From Paratinospora sagittata (taxonomy: Eukaryota; Streptophyta; Magnoliopsida; Ranunculales; Menispermaceae): 64,000 nt of DNA. This document shows, piece by piece, positions 32,241-43,510 of this stretch; positions within the stretch are counted from its first letter, which is position 1, and each line of letters starts with the position of its first letter. Where the stretch lies: contig CM069593.1 in the NCBI GenBank assembly GCA_035771175.1, forward strand, positions 41,353,741-41,417,740, given 5' to 3'. The notes under the pieces are model-generated. The model was not told where the DNA came from and did no database searches. It worked only from the letters and a program-made list of their open reading frames with translations. The position numbers and the translations under genes were made by a program.

Positions 32241-33609
32241 CCTAGTAGTACGAGCATTAGTTCTGCCTTCCATGTGCTGGTCTCGATGGTTTATCGAGTT
32301 GTGTCAGATACCAACTTTATGTAGCACAAGGCGTTCTTGATGTTCTCGCATCATTCTTTGTTTCTTCACTCAAATTTATTTTTGTAAGTGGCTTCTATTT
32401 TCATCTGTGTCTAGGTTGTATTATTAACCTCTTCTGCTATGAGAACCATTTTTTTCCCAAACAATATGCATGTAATCGCACAAGTACCCCATATAAAGAA
32501 AGTAAAGTGCATACCAAGATAGCATGGTTTATAACAAAATATGTTTCATTTAAAAACCTGTCATGTATCAACTCAAGCCCTATAGCCTTGTGAAGGATTA
32601 AGCAGCCATACCGAAACCATGCCAAAACTCAGCAGGTAGCTCACACATAATACTATGGTTATGAATTTTAATGATACAAACCATGACCTAGTCTTAAGCG
32701 ATTCCCTCAAATGATTGATAAATGGCTTGGAAAATCTTGTACCCCTGCTTAGGTTCATCAACTAGACCTGAGTTATGATCCTAACTCAACGAACAACTCG
32801 CACATAATACTATCGGTATCAATTTTACAACCCAATTCATTTAGGACATCATTCCATCATTGGTTCATTCTAAAACATAAAAGCCAAACATTTAAAGCAT
32901 TTGTCACATTTTAAACATGTATATACTTCATATATTAAATGCAACAACCACAAATCATGATGTTAATTAAACATGTTCCTAATATTATGATACGTGTTGA
33001 GAAGACGAAAATCTATCCACAATAATGCATACAAGTCGCTTAATCCCTTTCTTACAAGCCTTTAGGAACTATTCCAAGGTGTTCTCACCTTGCAAGTTCA
33101 AAAAAAAAATATCACTCTTAGCATATACTCCTTCATTTTTTTTCTCATTATTACTCTAGAAATGGAGCACAAGGCCCATTTATACCACTTTAAGGGTTTT
33201 ATCCCCAAAACCCAAGGTTGCGACATCCTACAACTAAGTAACATAGAGATTATCTTGTATTTTCAAGCCTCAAGGCCATGTGTGGAGGTGGTTTATAGAT
33301 TGAATAAACCAGGAAATCCTCTTGGAATCCTTACTAAGTCAAACCCTAACTCACAATCTCAATTTAGGGTTTTTGAAGAGAGATGGAGAGTTAGGGATTC
33401 AAAAAAAATTACCTTTGAGGGGTTGAATTGACGCTAGGTAATTCCAATCTAATATTTGGAGTAGTCTAGGCAGGGCGTCAACTTCTATTTCACCCCAAAC
33501 CTTAAGTTCCCTTTGTGAGGCATGATTATTAAATATACAAAGTCTCTTACTGAAAACTCTAAGGCCTTCATCTTCAATCAACAAACTATTTTATCTATCT
33601 TGAGTTGTT
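32241..33609. other. Unrecognised AT-rich DNA, probably old LTR-like remnants
   Basis: No reliable coding region. The phrase C(A/G)CACATAATACTAT recurs at 32641 and 32791. Short hydrophobic frames at 32437-32761 (minus) and 33090-33431 (plus, no ATG start) show no domain. GGTTCTCACCTTGCAAG near 33080 and scattered phrases resemble gypsy LTR pieces, but no boundaries can be set. Confidence 0.35.
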
Positions 33610-34254
33610 TGTTGATGTAACGACTCTCACCCGATTTTGTTTTGATGATTATAAACAACATTCGTTGTGATCACTAATGTCTTCGACTTAGTTGTTTCAG
33701 TGCTAACTAGCTATATCAGATGGATTCAACTATCTCGTCAAAGCCTGTAGATGGAACAATAAAATAGAAAGATTCAAGAGCTTCAAGTCTGTAATCTTTT
33801 GTCTAGAATCTTAGTGTTGTAGAGTAATCTTTTACTTGTTTCAACCATAGTATGTTTTGCATCTTTTCTAAATCATGCATACATTATTATTTCTCATGCA
33901 TATAGGATATTAGATATTCATGCATGTATACTACTATCATATTGATCATACATGCACGTATATTATCATGTTTATCATGCAATCATATAGCTCAGGTTGA
34001 TTTTCATGCATATCTATATTATTGTTAATCATGCACTCATGTTACCAACTTTGCATGGATTTCATCGATTTACGTGTGTTGTACCGTATGCCTTGGTCAT
34101 CTTGTTTTATTTGTATTAATCGATTATTTTACGCGTGGTTTATCTTCGCTCATTATGTTTTAATCATATTTAAAATGTTTTCAAAGTTGGTTTATGTGTA
34201 TCAATATGCTTTAAACTTGTTTTAATCGAAAAATCAAGGTTTTGTCACTTTGGA

Positions 34255-34590
34255 CTCCAAGGAACGCGTGCTCCTGTGTTTTTTGTCCTGAAACCTAGAT
34301 TTTCTGATCAAGGTTTAAGGAACGTGCTCCTGTGTTTCTGTCCCGAAACCCAGATTTTCAGATCAGGGTTTAAGGAACGCGCTCCTCTTACTAAGAACGA
34401 GCTCCCATAGAAAAAGGCAAAAGAGGAATTTCCATAAAAACCGTGTTTCTAATTGAAGAATCTCGCTCCTATATCCAACAACCAAATGAAGGAACCCGCT
34501 CCCGCATTTGAGGGAAATTTGAAACTTTTCAAATTTCAAAGCAAAAATGCATTCCTCATCTAAGGAACGCGTTCATTTACCTCGGGCAGG
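34255..34590 (+). repeat. Eight-fold GGAACGCGCTCC repeat in the solo LTR
   Basis: Copies near 34258, 34316, 34371, 34391, 34455, 34485, 34542 and 34561, the same number and order as at 2266-2592, with individual substitutions. Confidence 0.8.
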
Positions 34591-34598
34591 TATTTTTC

Positions 34599-34606
34599 TA
34601 TAAATA
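34599..34606 (+). promoter_or_regulatory. TATA box of the solo LTR (family 1)
   Basis: TATAAATA followed by CCACACTTTGCTCATTTGAG, identical in layout to 2610-2617. Confidence 0.75.
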
Positions 34607-35425
34607 CCACACTTTGCTCATTTGAGAGCAACTTTTGCAAAAACTTAGAATTTGTGCCTACGAATTGTTCTCCTCATTTTCAGCCAAAAGATAAGTTCCA
34701 AATCCGTTTTAAACAAATCATTTACGCAAAAGTTCATCATTCAAATTTTCTTCAATCCTTTCTTTCAAATATTTCTTTAAACCTATTTCACTATCTTTGA
34801 ACATCTTTGAGAAAGTTATTTGAAGTTGATCAAGTGCTCTTCAAGAGTCTTCACTACACATCTTTGATCTTGATCATCATAGTTGATGCATTTTCTCATC
34901 TCTATCACATTTAAGGAATCTCTGAGCTTTAACCTTAACCATTGTTGGGTAAACTCTTTATGCTATATTGTTATCATCTTGATTCGATTTGATGTGCAAA
35001 TGTTTTTAAACATTGAAATCATACTTGTACTTTGATTTATTATCATTTTGATTGTGGTTTCATGTGCTTGTGTCTATATCGATTCTTGTGCTCATTCTAT
35101 TTTATTTGAATCGATATTTTGATCATTTGTGCGTGTTGATTCTTATGCTTCATATATCATCTTTAGAATCAATATTTGAACATACATCTGCATATTCGAT
35201 TCTTGAACTTGTCTTATCATTATTTTGAATTGATTGCATGTATTTGTGAACAACTATTTCAACATTGCACTTCACTTAATATATTGTGGTTGGAATAGTA
35301 GAGATTGTTCATTTCAAGGTTGTATGCTAAAATTGTAAGACAGCTCCTAAAACTTGTCTAAATATCATTTGTAACCTTGATGTGTTGTTGACTTGTTAGT
35401 CAACCGAGATTATACCTTTCTTTAT

Positions 35426-35568
35426 ACGGCTTCTAATCACGCCCATAAGTTGGTTAGTATACGGCTTTTAGTCACGCTTGCAAGTTAGTTAGGTTCACGG
35501 CTTCTAGTTACGCCCGCAAGTTAACTAGATTGTACGGCTTCTAGTCACGCTCGTAAATTGACTAGACT
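35426..35568 (+). repeat. U5-side hairpin array in the solo LTR
   Basis: Four units of 35-37 bases start at 35426, 35461, 35497 and 35534 (ACGGCTTCTA...). Each holds an inverted repeat: CTAATC...GGTTAG, TTAGTCAC...GTTAG, CTAGTT...AACTAG and CTAGTCA...TTGACTAG. Loops are ACGCCCATAAGT to ACGCTCGTAAAT. Arms vary in step. Confidence 0.8.
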
Positions 35569-35602
35569 TAGTGAATTTAGAAAATCTTGATCGTGGGCAA
35601 TC

Positions 35603-35645
35603 AGGTAGTGGAGTAGGTTCTAGGGGAACCGAACCACTATAAATT
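35603..35645 (+). promoter_or_regulatory. Conserved U5 motif in the solo LTR
   Basis: AGGTAGTGGAGTAGG and ACCGAACCACTATAAAT, the same inverted pair as in the other SIRE-like LTRs. Confidence 0.65.
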
Positions 35646-35796
35646 ATTATATCCATTTGTTTACTTTTCCTGCACTTTATTGCTTTGCTTGTTACATATA
35701 CTACGCACATATATTATTTGATTATTTAACCGAAAGATAACGCCCAAATCTATCACGTCCAATTTACCCCTCTCTTAGACGGTAAGACGGCCAACA

Positions 35797-36246
35797 TTGT
35801 CTTCATTTTCTATTTATTCTGCTTGATCCTCTCTTGATTAAATTTCTTGGCTAAAGAGATTAGTCGTAAGTGTGACAGCTCCCAAAGTTCCTCGTGATTA
35901 CTGTATATAACTCCTTGCAGACCATCACCACTTCTTGGACACCTCAATTGAATGTACAACTACATCCTTTGGAATGAACATGCTGTCTCCTATGGGCATG
36001 TGCAAGATGTGTTTACGTCTAAACCAATATTCTAATAATATTTCAATCGAATATCATGAAACCAATTACTCATGCTACTCCATAGAATCAAGTGCGAAAC
36101 AACATGAAGATTAAAGTCTGTGAACTTTACAAGATTGTTACTCCATAGAATCAAGTGCGAAACCACATGAAGATTAAAGTGTGTGAACTTTACAAGATTG
36201 TTTCAGTGTTCTGATACCATTTTAGTTGTCACAACTTGCTCATACT
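35797..36246. other. Intergenic DNA with a 63-bp tandem duplication
   Basis: Copies at 36076-36138 and 36139-36201 (TACTCCATAGAATCAAGTGC...) differ at two or three bases. ATGGTATCAG (minus strand, about 36211-36220) resembles a tRNA-Met PBS and could mark an old short LTR element reading to the left, but no LTR pair was found. Confidence 0.6.
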
Positions 36247-38629
36247 TAGGGGTGGCAAAAACACATAAAATTAGTACAAACAACACATACTATTAACAAA
36301 CATATCACATGTACTCAGCCCACTTTTAAAATAGACAAGATTTTTTCATCCGTACCTATATATTTCAAAAAGTGGGCTACTCGCTTTTGTCCGAATTTTA
36401 TAATTTTATTTTAAAAATATATTTAAAAAACTCTAAATAACATAAATAAGCTTAATTTAAAAATATAAATTCTTATTTTAAGATTGAATCCATTTTATCT
36501 TTTTACGAATATTATATATATAAACAATAAATTTATAGTATTTATTTAACCATATATAGAGAGCTAAAGAAAAAATATTTTGATATGAGTTTTAATCTAA
36601 TCAAATTAAACTATTATAAACTATATAATTATAGTTGTAAACATAATATTAAGCTTACAATAAACTAGTGTATTTAATAAGTCTTTATTATACATTTTAA
36701 GTAGTATGAATATAAATTACAAGTTTACTAAAAAAGTAAATAAAGAATATTTTTTGAATAAGTCTTATTTCAAACTATATCACCTTTCATTTAAAGTTGT
36801 CTTTTTCAAAAAAGTACTAGTAGTAATATTAGTAAAATGTTAATCAAGATTTTATTTAATTTTTAAAAAATTACATGCTATACATGTGCATGCCCACTAC
36901 ATGTTAGTGTAAAATCTTGTATGAAGAATAAACTTTTAAATTATTCAACATATAAGTAGTAAAAAACTATTGAAAATTATTTATTGTCACACCCCGCCCG
37001 GATGCGCCTAAACCGGCGGTACACTCACGGACGGGGTGCGCATTTGGAATTATCACAATGGTAATAATAGAGTACGCAGCGGAAATATAAAACAGTACAA
37101 ATCTGATTTCATTTAATTCAGAATTCATTTGTATATGACATAGTCAAGGGAACATACTCCCCAAAATCCTCAATGAATAATACAAAGGGTACAAAATGTG
37201 GGCCTCATAAACCTGCACCCAGTCCACCCTAATTTTCTATGAAAAATTGGATAATAATGGAGTGAGCTTAAAGCGCTCAGTGGGTAAAATAATTCGTGAC
37301 TATAACAATTAATAAAGCATACTTCAATATCAAATATCTTAAATACACATGAGAGCATCATAATCAATCAATATGTATGTATACATGACACCGTCTCGTA
37401 ATGGTTTGATGAACGTACATCGCCTGAGTTCACGTACAGATGTCCTTCCCCAGGCGTAGCCAGGTTCTCACTATACGTCATTCCTCAGGAACGATGCTCT
37501 GGATTCATGAACTGATGTCCCTCCCCAGGCGTAGCCGGGTTCTCATTGTACGTCCCTCTCCAGAGAAATACAATGAATAGCGAGCAATGTTCCTAACTAT
37601 TCTATGAATCATAAACCACATACGTCCCTAGGTGGTGATATGTATGATGCCAATGCATGAACTGGTCTAGTCTACTGGTCTGATCTTTTCTTGACATTTA
37701 GACTGACTTTGGCAACGTCTGGTGATCCTTATCAGAGTTGGTATCACGACGTGCAAGGTTAGGACATTCAGTATTACTTGTATAAGCTGATAGCTTTCAA
37801 TAAGACCAACTAGATCAGTTCCCAGTTGAGAGGTGAGACACAAGGTCTGCTTAAATACCAATCGCCTAGAGCAGCCCGCTGCCTCCCGTTCACTATTTAA
37901 AGTTACTGAGGACAAGACCGAGTCTAGTCGAGCCAGATCGACCACAAATCCGGCATTATAAATGTGTAATACATGGATTCCAAATATATAGGCATATGTG
38001 CGACAGTACAAACATTATATGACATAATGTAGTATAAATGAACAGTAGACATAATAATAATTGAATGTAAACTTTAATAAAAGTTATAAAACACGCAAAC
38101 CTATGTTTCGTTCCCCACCTTCAGATAAGAACTTCTTCTTTAAGATCTGGCGCTTTCCTCCGGACAGAACTTCGTCGTATCGCACCGAGAGTCTCGAACA
38201 GAGAGTCTCAAACAGAAAAGAACTCAAAATGAGTGAAAAGATGAGAAAAAATCACTAGAGAAGGTAATTTGGTGTGAGAAAATGAGGAGGAGAGAGCTCC
38301 TTATATAGGAGATTTGGCACCTGAGCACCCGAATGTTTAGGAGTCCTGCCCAAACGTTCAGGCATTTCTGCCCAAACGAATTTTTTTTTTTTGTGAAATA
38401 AAGGGTATTACATTTTATATTATATTATATATATATATTTACTCATACATATAAACCGGGTACCAACCTATTTTTTCGTTTGACTATGTTTGTACCTAGT
38501 TCGCTTTTAAAATGAACATCAAACTTATGTCCGTACCCAACCCGCTTTTGTCACCTGTTATGTCCACACCTGTTTTAAAATGGGTTGGACAAATATGGAC
38601 AAACCGGTCCGAACCAACTTTGTCACCTA
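36247..38629. mobile_element. hAT-like remnant, interrupted by a solo gypsy LTR
   Basis: TAGGGGTGGCAAAA at 36247 and, from the other end, TAGGTGACAAAG at 38629 form short imperfect inverted termini typical of hAT-type non-autonomous elements. Both arms contain related CCCGCTTTTGT/GGGCTACTCGCTTTTGT phrases. No 8-bp target duplication is evident, so the limits are provisional. The element has no coding capacity and carries the solo LTR 36985-38412. Confidence 0.4.
36985..38412 (-). repeat. Solo LTR of the chromovirus-type gypsy family
   Basis: 1428 bases, TGTAATACCCTTTATTTCAC...GGGGTGTGACA on the minus strand, colinear with the LTRs at 48551-49955 and 58925-60332. TATATAAGG (38299-38307, minus) is its TATA box. 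Flanking sequence is ATTTAT on one side and TTTTAT on the other, compatible with a target duplication but too AT-rich to be sure. No internal gypsy sequence adjoins. Confidence 0.88.
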
Positions 38630-39179
38630 ATGATTGAAATCACAGAGACAAATAAATGTATAGAAGCTCGTACACATGACTATTGACCTAAATGGTCTCT
38701 CATTTAGCACTCTTATACGTGTTTTGATGCTAACAAATAATATACCATTTGGTGCTAATGTTTGAACTAAGCAAGTTTCACAAGCAAAAAGAAGAAAGAA
38801 AACGAATTTCAAGTACAAATGGACGTAAAACTCAATTCAAGATCAAAGACTCTTCTAATGATGGACATCATGAACAAAGATTGAAGACTTCAAGAAGAGT
38901 AGAATTGAGATTAAGAGAGAGATATGTAAGTCTAGAATTATGATGTACTTTCTTTATTCCTTATTGCTCAATCCTTTCAAATCATACATGCATAAGGTTT
39001 TTGCAAAATCATCTATCCTTAGAGAAAATATTTTTGATTGATTTGATTCAAAAGTTTTTCGAATGAATTTCAAGCTATTTGCATGTTTTTCTGAATGCTT
39101 GGTTTGATCTGAAAAGCATAAGTTTTTTATTTGATTTGATCGAGTTTTTGAAAATCAAAAATCTAAAAAATCAAAGTTA

Positions 39180-39560
39180 GTGTCTTTCAGGACATTGATG
39201 GTCAATCTCAAGACGCTAATGCAGTAACTAGTCACTTAATATCGAACCAATATTGCAGGACGCTGATAGACCATTAAAGTGTTGATGGTTTCTGGGTTTG
39301 AATGTTTATCATTCACATCAGGAAGCTGATCGAGTATGAGCTCCCTCATTGAATGAACCTGAAAACCAACAGTTGCACGTCAGGACGCTAATGGAGAATT
39401 AGAGCCCTCCCTAACATTTTGGGTTTCTGGAAATCAAACTAGTCAGGACACTTATGTGATATTAACGCCCTCCCTGAGCAAGTCCATGAAAATTTGATTT
39501 TTTAGAATAGTTCATTTCAAGATGCTACCATGTCTTCAGGCCGCTAATGCGACCTGTCAG
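39180..39560 (+). repeat. U3 array of CAGGACGCTAATG ... GAGCCCTCC palindromes
   Basis: Units at about 39188, 39256, 39320, 39382, 39443 and 39537, for example GGACGCTAAT...ATTAGAGCCCTCC. The wording is the reverse complement of the array in the family 2 LTRs at 28320-28745, so both families share the motif in the same place relative to the LTR strand. Confidence 0.78.
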
Positions 39561-39762
39561 AAAATTCTAAAATGACTTTCAAAACTATGCTCCGTTCTGA
39601 CCATTTCTATTGTCATGTATGCACAGAGATTTCAAAAATTCTTCAACGTTATTGTTAGCTCCATTTTCATAAAAATCTTTGAAAGTTTGATTTGAATTTT
39701 AAATTTTTGAAAACTCTAATGGTCATATTTCAGAGTGTAACGGCTAGTGACTGTTCTCCATC

Positions 39763-39770
39763 TATTTATA
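39763..39770 (+). promoter_or_regulatory. TATA-like box of the third SIRE-like LTR
   Basis: TATTTATA in CATCTATTTATACACTC, placed about 200 bases after the palindrome array. Confidence 0.5.
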
Positions 39771-40290
39771 CACTCGTTCTAGACATCTTACACAAGAGAG
39801 AGAGCTTATGCATAGATTCAAACAAATTATCTAGTTTTTCTAGGGTTTCCAGATTTTTGTTAAGTCTTCAAATGAGAAAATGAGTTTCATATTTAAACTA
39901 CTTCTTCTCTCATTTTTTAAGATCTTGGAATTGGTGTTTGATCATTAAAAGGATTTTCAAAGTGCATTGTTCAACCATTTTCAAAGATCATCATTCAAGA
40001 TTTCTAAAGTTCGCATTTAAGCAATATTGGATCTTGGAAAGGTAAAAGGTTGTAAGTGTCTATTCACTCTCTCTACATCTCGAGCTTAATGTTTAATATC
40101 TTGTGATTGATGTATATGTAATGTATTATAAGTGTTCTACTTGTTTAGAACCATCTTAATCGTTGCAATCCCTTAACTAAAGTTTGGTGTGTTTCATGAT
40201 TGAAACAACCAAGTCAAGTGAACTTAATTCACTTAAAGATTCCAAGGTTAAAATCATAAGAAGGTTTACCCTCTACCTTAAAGTAGGGTC

Positions 40291-40475
40291 AAGTGGTTCA
40301 TCCTTAGCCCACGAAAAGGATCTCGGTTCTTCCTTATCCCACAAAAATAACAAGTGGTTCATCCTTAGCCCGCGAAAAGAATCTCGGTTCTTCCTTATCC
40401 CACAAAAGGAATAAGTGACTCATATTTAGCCTGTGAAAAGGATATGCAGTTCATCCTTAGCCCACAAAAGGATAT
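40291..40475 (+). repeat. 61-bp minisatellite of hairpin units
   Basis: Units start at 40291, 40352 and 40413 (AAGTGGTTC/AAGTGACTC), with a partial fourth near 40447. Each has one or two small inverted repeats of the type ATCCTT-agcccacgaa-AAGGAT or TTCCTT-atcccacaa-AAGGAA. Confidence 0.8.
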
Positions 40476-40516
40476 GTTTGCCTTGAACCTATAAAATGAC
40501 ATTTGTAACGATTTGG

Positions 40517-40534
40517 TCCTCACCCGTAAGAGGA
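40517..40534 (+). promoter_or_regulatory. Perfect hairpin TCCTC-ACCCGTAA-GAGGA
   Basis: Five-base stem and eight-base loop, 38 bases before the conserved U5 motif. The family 2 LTR has TCTTC-ACCCGTAA-GAAGA at the same place (27418-27435 minus): identical loop, both arms changed together. Confidence 0.6.
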
Positions 40535-40571
40535 TTCATTAGTGAAGTTTGGAAATCCGAATTGGAAGATT

Positions 40572-40606
40572 AGGTAGTGGATGTAGGCGCGGCGAACCAC
40601 TATAAA
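40572..40606 (+). promoter_or_regulatory. Conserved U5 motif of the third SIRE-like LTR
   Basis: AGGTAGTGGATGTAGG and GGCGAACCACTATAAA, as in the other SIRE-like LTRs. Confidence 0.65.
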
Positions 40607-40745
40607 CGCTAGTGTGCTTTATTTTATGCATTTCACTTTATACACCTTAGATTAATTTGAGTATTCAATCCAACTTTATCAAGGAATTTCATTAAGAAAT
40701 TAGAAAAATTCAACCCCCCGGTCGCCTCCTCTTGGGTGTCCAACA

Positions 40746-42290
40746 ATGACCCATTTTCAAGTTCTCATTGTTTCCTTGTTCAAAACATTTTTATAAACAA
40801 AAACAAAATAACAAAATGAAACTAGGGAATTTGGAGAATTTACTCCCATTTATTGTAGAGTTTTCATACTATGGCCTTAAAACGAAAATGTGGACATGGT
40901 GTTCAAGTTTATCATTACATTTCATCCAAAAGAAAAAAGAAATAGAAAAACACTTAAACTCATCCCTCGTGACCATATCAAAAGTAAACCCTAGAAAAAT
41001 AAGCAATGAGGTGAGCTAAAAGGCCCAGTGGATCAAACCTAGTGATTTTCATGTATTATATACAACAATAGAGAAAACATTCACATATCACTATAATCAT
41101 CGATATGCTACCACCAACAAGCATATTATTATCATATGAATGAGAAATAAATGAATTGAGTCCATTCGACCATGAGGCTAGGGTACTATTCAACCCGTAT
41201 ATTATATTTAGTACATAACAAGGGCTAATCGCACCGGCAACATATCCTAGGGTAAATACATAATATAGAGGTCGCTCCAAGCGTCTAAATCCAAATGCAT
41301 GAGTGCATCATGTCATAAGCAATAACAAAATATCAACTCTATAGAAGTAAATAATACAAGCAAGCTAAATACCTAGTTCTTTCCAAACAAGAAAATGGGG
41401 TCTTTATGACTTCTACATAGGTGAGGCTCCCTCACGTTACACCAACTACCTTTAACCACTTAGATTAAGTTAACCACCTCTTTGACCCAAGGTTAATTGA
41501 TCATATATATTGGTTAACTCATGAACCATAATTACACACGGGGTTTGCTCATGTTAAGGTCTTGAATCCTCATCACCTTAACTTGGGTCCACATGAATTC
41601 AAGCCAATGTATAATTTGAAGCCCAATGTCATTGTTTGGGCTCTCGTGTAATATAGGCCTTATGACAACATTATCTAAATGCTAGATCATTGATCATGGA
41701 AACTCCACATTCATTGTTCACCTTAGCCGGCAAAATAATAAATTGAAGATCATAACATTATTAATCATAATGCAATATCAATTAATCAACCCAAGGTTCA
41801 TGATGCTTATGATCATTGGTTAATTAGATAATCACCGTAATATGAAATATTCTAATATAGTTTCACATGATCTAATCCCAGGGCAATAATACAATTGAGT
41901 CCTCATTAACTCATATTTACTCTTAATCCCATTGCAACATGATATGATTACCTTGTTAAAATCATTATCTTGACTTTCTGCAAATCTTCACTTTTTGGAG
42001 AATCACTCAAATGCTTCATTTTTTTCTTCAAATCTTCACTTTTTGCAGGTTCTTAATGGGAAGATTAAGTTGTAGGTTTGAAAAAGGTTAAAAGAAGAGT
42101 AGAATTACTATTACGAGAACCAGCACTACAAGTACTGTGCTAGAAAGGGTGGAGTTACAATAGTGTGTTTATTGCCTACATAAAATCTTCTTGACACGAG
42201 GGCTAAAAACACAATACAAACTCAAGCATCCCTCTAATCATCGTGGAGCTTTGCAATATAGTTGAGTGTTTTTTTAGAGTAATGTTAAAG
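40746..42290. other. Unrecognised DNA with gypsy-LTR-like phrases
   Basis: GGTGAGCTAAAAGGCCCAGTG (near 40998) parallels GAGTGAGCTTAAAGCGCTCAGTG in the gypsy LTRs (37261), so part of this stretch is probably a very diverged LTR on the minus strand. No boundaries, coding domain or RNA gene could be fixed. Two CTTCAAATCTTCACTTTTTG-type phrases at about 41980 and 42026 form a short direct repeat. Confidence 0.4.
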
Positions 42291-42297
42291 ATATATT

Positions 42298-42433
42298 TGG
42301 TGCTAATGTCATTTTTTGATACTGGTCCTCAGTCTCTTTTGAATATTAAAATATTATACAATACACGTAAATTCTCAAAATATTCAAAAAAGTTAGGTGT
42401 TAGCAGCGTCAGATAATGACATTAGCACCCAAC
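42298..42433. mobile_element. Fold-back MITE
   Basis: TTGG(G)TGCTAATGTCATT at the left and AATGACATTAGCACCCAA at the right form a 15-base perfect inverted repeat, with looser pairing outward (ATATA...TATAT). Interior about 100 bases, non-coding. Target duplication is uncertain because the flanks are A/T-rich. Confidence 0.6.
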
Positions 42434-42599
42434 GTATATAAAATAATTTTTTTTTAATATATTTTTAGATCACTTGCATCTTCTGGTATAACTTTTTTTT
42501 TTTAAAGAATCGTAAATATTTTTAATTGATTTAGTGATTTAGAGTTTAGAGTTAAAAAGAGGATTAATAGATCTAGAGATAATACAAATTAGTATTTAC

Positions 42600-42960
42600 C
42601 CTTAGAAACCACTTTGATTTCAAAGGTTGTCTCGTGCGTTAGGGTCGAGTTCACCGTATCCTTTCTCCCATCCATTTTCTCATGAAGCCCTGTGGGGCTG
42701 TCTCGAAGAAGCTCACCAATACATTCAATTAAATTAATATAAAAACACGTGGAAAAGAGTGAAAGAAAAAAACAGCATTATGTGGGGAGGGTCGTCAAAG
42801 GAGCCGTGGAAAGAGACGCGTACACACACACTCACAAAAACACGACAACGCCAAGGTCTCCTCCTCTCTTCTCTCACGCTTCCTGCCTTCCTCTCTCAGT
42901 CACAGTCACAGTCACACATCTACGGTCTCACACCCAACACGACAAAGTGTGGGAATGATA
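42600..42960 (+). promoter_or_regulatory. Promoter and leader-like island, gene body absent
   Basis: GC-richer than its surroundings. AACACGTGG (42744-42752) is a G-box, followed within 100-150 bases by a pyrimidine-rich leader (TCTCCTCCTCTCTTCTCTC at about 42857) and a CAGTCA repeat (42897-42915). This is the usual look of a plant promoter with 5' UTR. Immediately downstream the sequence becomes AT-rich repeat DNA with no coding exon. The 69-codon frame at 42749-42958 starts at GTG and is not credible. Confidence 0.45.
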
Positions 42961-43179
42961 AATAATGGAACCAAGAGGAAAATGTTATTATGAAAATGTA
43001 TTTTTTAAATATATTTTATTGACATTATTTTTTTAAGTTATTGAATCAGTTTAAATTATTAGTAACACAAAATTTGAGGTTATATAATAACTTTAAAAGA
43101 TAATGTTAATAAAGTGTATTTAAAATATATGTTAGTCAAGCATTACTCAAATTAAAAAAAGAGTATGTTAATCTAACTA

Positions 43180-43510
43180 CAAAAAAATATAACTACATAT
43201 TTATATTTATTAAATTATTTAGTACACACGAATAACATATACATCAAATGAGCATGAATATATAATTATATTATAATTACATTTTTTAATTAAATTAGCA
43301 CAGTGTAACTATATATTTAGTTTTTTAAAAAAAATTATATATTCATATTTATTAGATTATTTATTACATGCATCGATATGTGTATAATATATATATTCAA
43401 TGAACATGAATATATAATTATATTATAATTATTATTATTTTTTAGTTAGATTAGTAAAATGTAACTACACATTTATATTTATTAGATGTTTATTATATAT
43501 CTTGAAAAGA
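43180..43510 (+). repeat. Three degenerate AT-rich tandem repeats
   Basis: Units beginning TAACTACATATTTATATTTATT at about 43190, 43306 and 43461 share GAGCATGAATATATAATTATATTATAATTA-like blocks (43250 and 43408). Unit length is 115-155 bases. Non-coding. Confidence 0.65.

Larger units (their letters stand above)
33610..35796 (+). mobile_element. Solo LTR of SIRE-like family 1
   Basis: 2187 bases, beginning TGTTGATGTAAC and ending CCAACA, with perfect TGTTG/CAACA termini. It aligns with 1649-3929 in all landmarks. Flanks TTGTT (33605-33609) and TTGTC (35797-35801) fit a 5-bp target duplication with one change. No internal sequence adjoins on either side, so two LTRs have recombined to leave one. 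It keeps eight GGAACGC repeats (34255-34590) and a TATA box. Confidence 0.9.
38681..40745 (+). mobile_element. Solo LTR of a third SIRE-like family
   Basis: Bounded by a perfect 5-bp duplication ATGAC (38676-38680 and 40746-40750). It starts TATTGACC and ends GTCCAACA, an inverted pair with the TG start mutated. Contents: a U3 palindrome array (39180-39560), TATA-like CTATTTATAC (39762-39771), a 61-bp minisatellite (40291-40475), a perfect hairpin (40517-40534) and the conserved CGAACCACTATAAA motif (40572-40606). Frames at 39692-39883 and 40184-40414 lie inside it and are not genes. Confidence 0.9.

Noticed and set aside
36205..36222. tRNA-Met PBS-like ATGGTATCAG on the minus strand
   Set aside because: No LTR could be found beside it, and the following sequence fits a hAT-like end better; kept only as a remark.
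40184..40414. 76-codon frame in the third SIRE-like LTR
   Set aside because: It runs through the 61-bp minisatellite, whose period and sequence happen to avoid stops.
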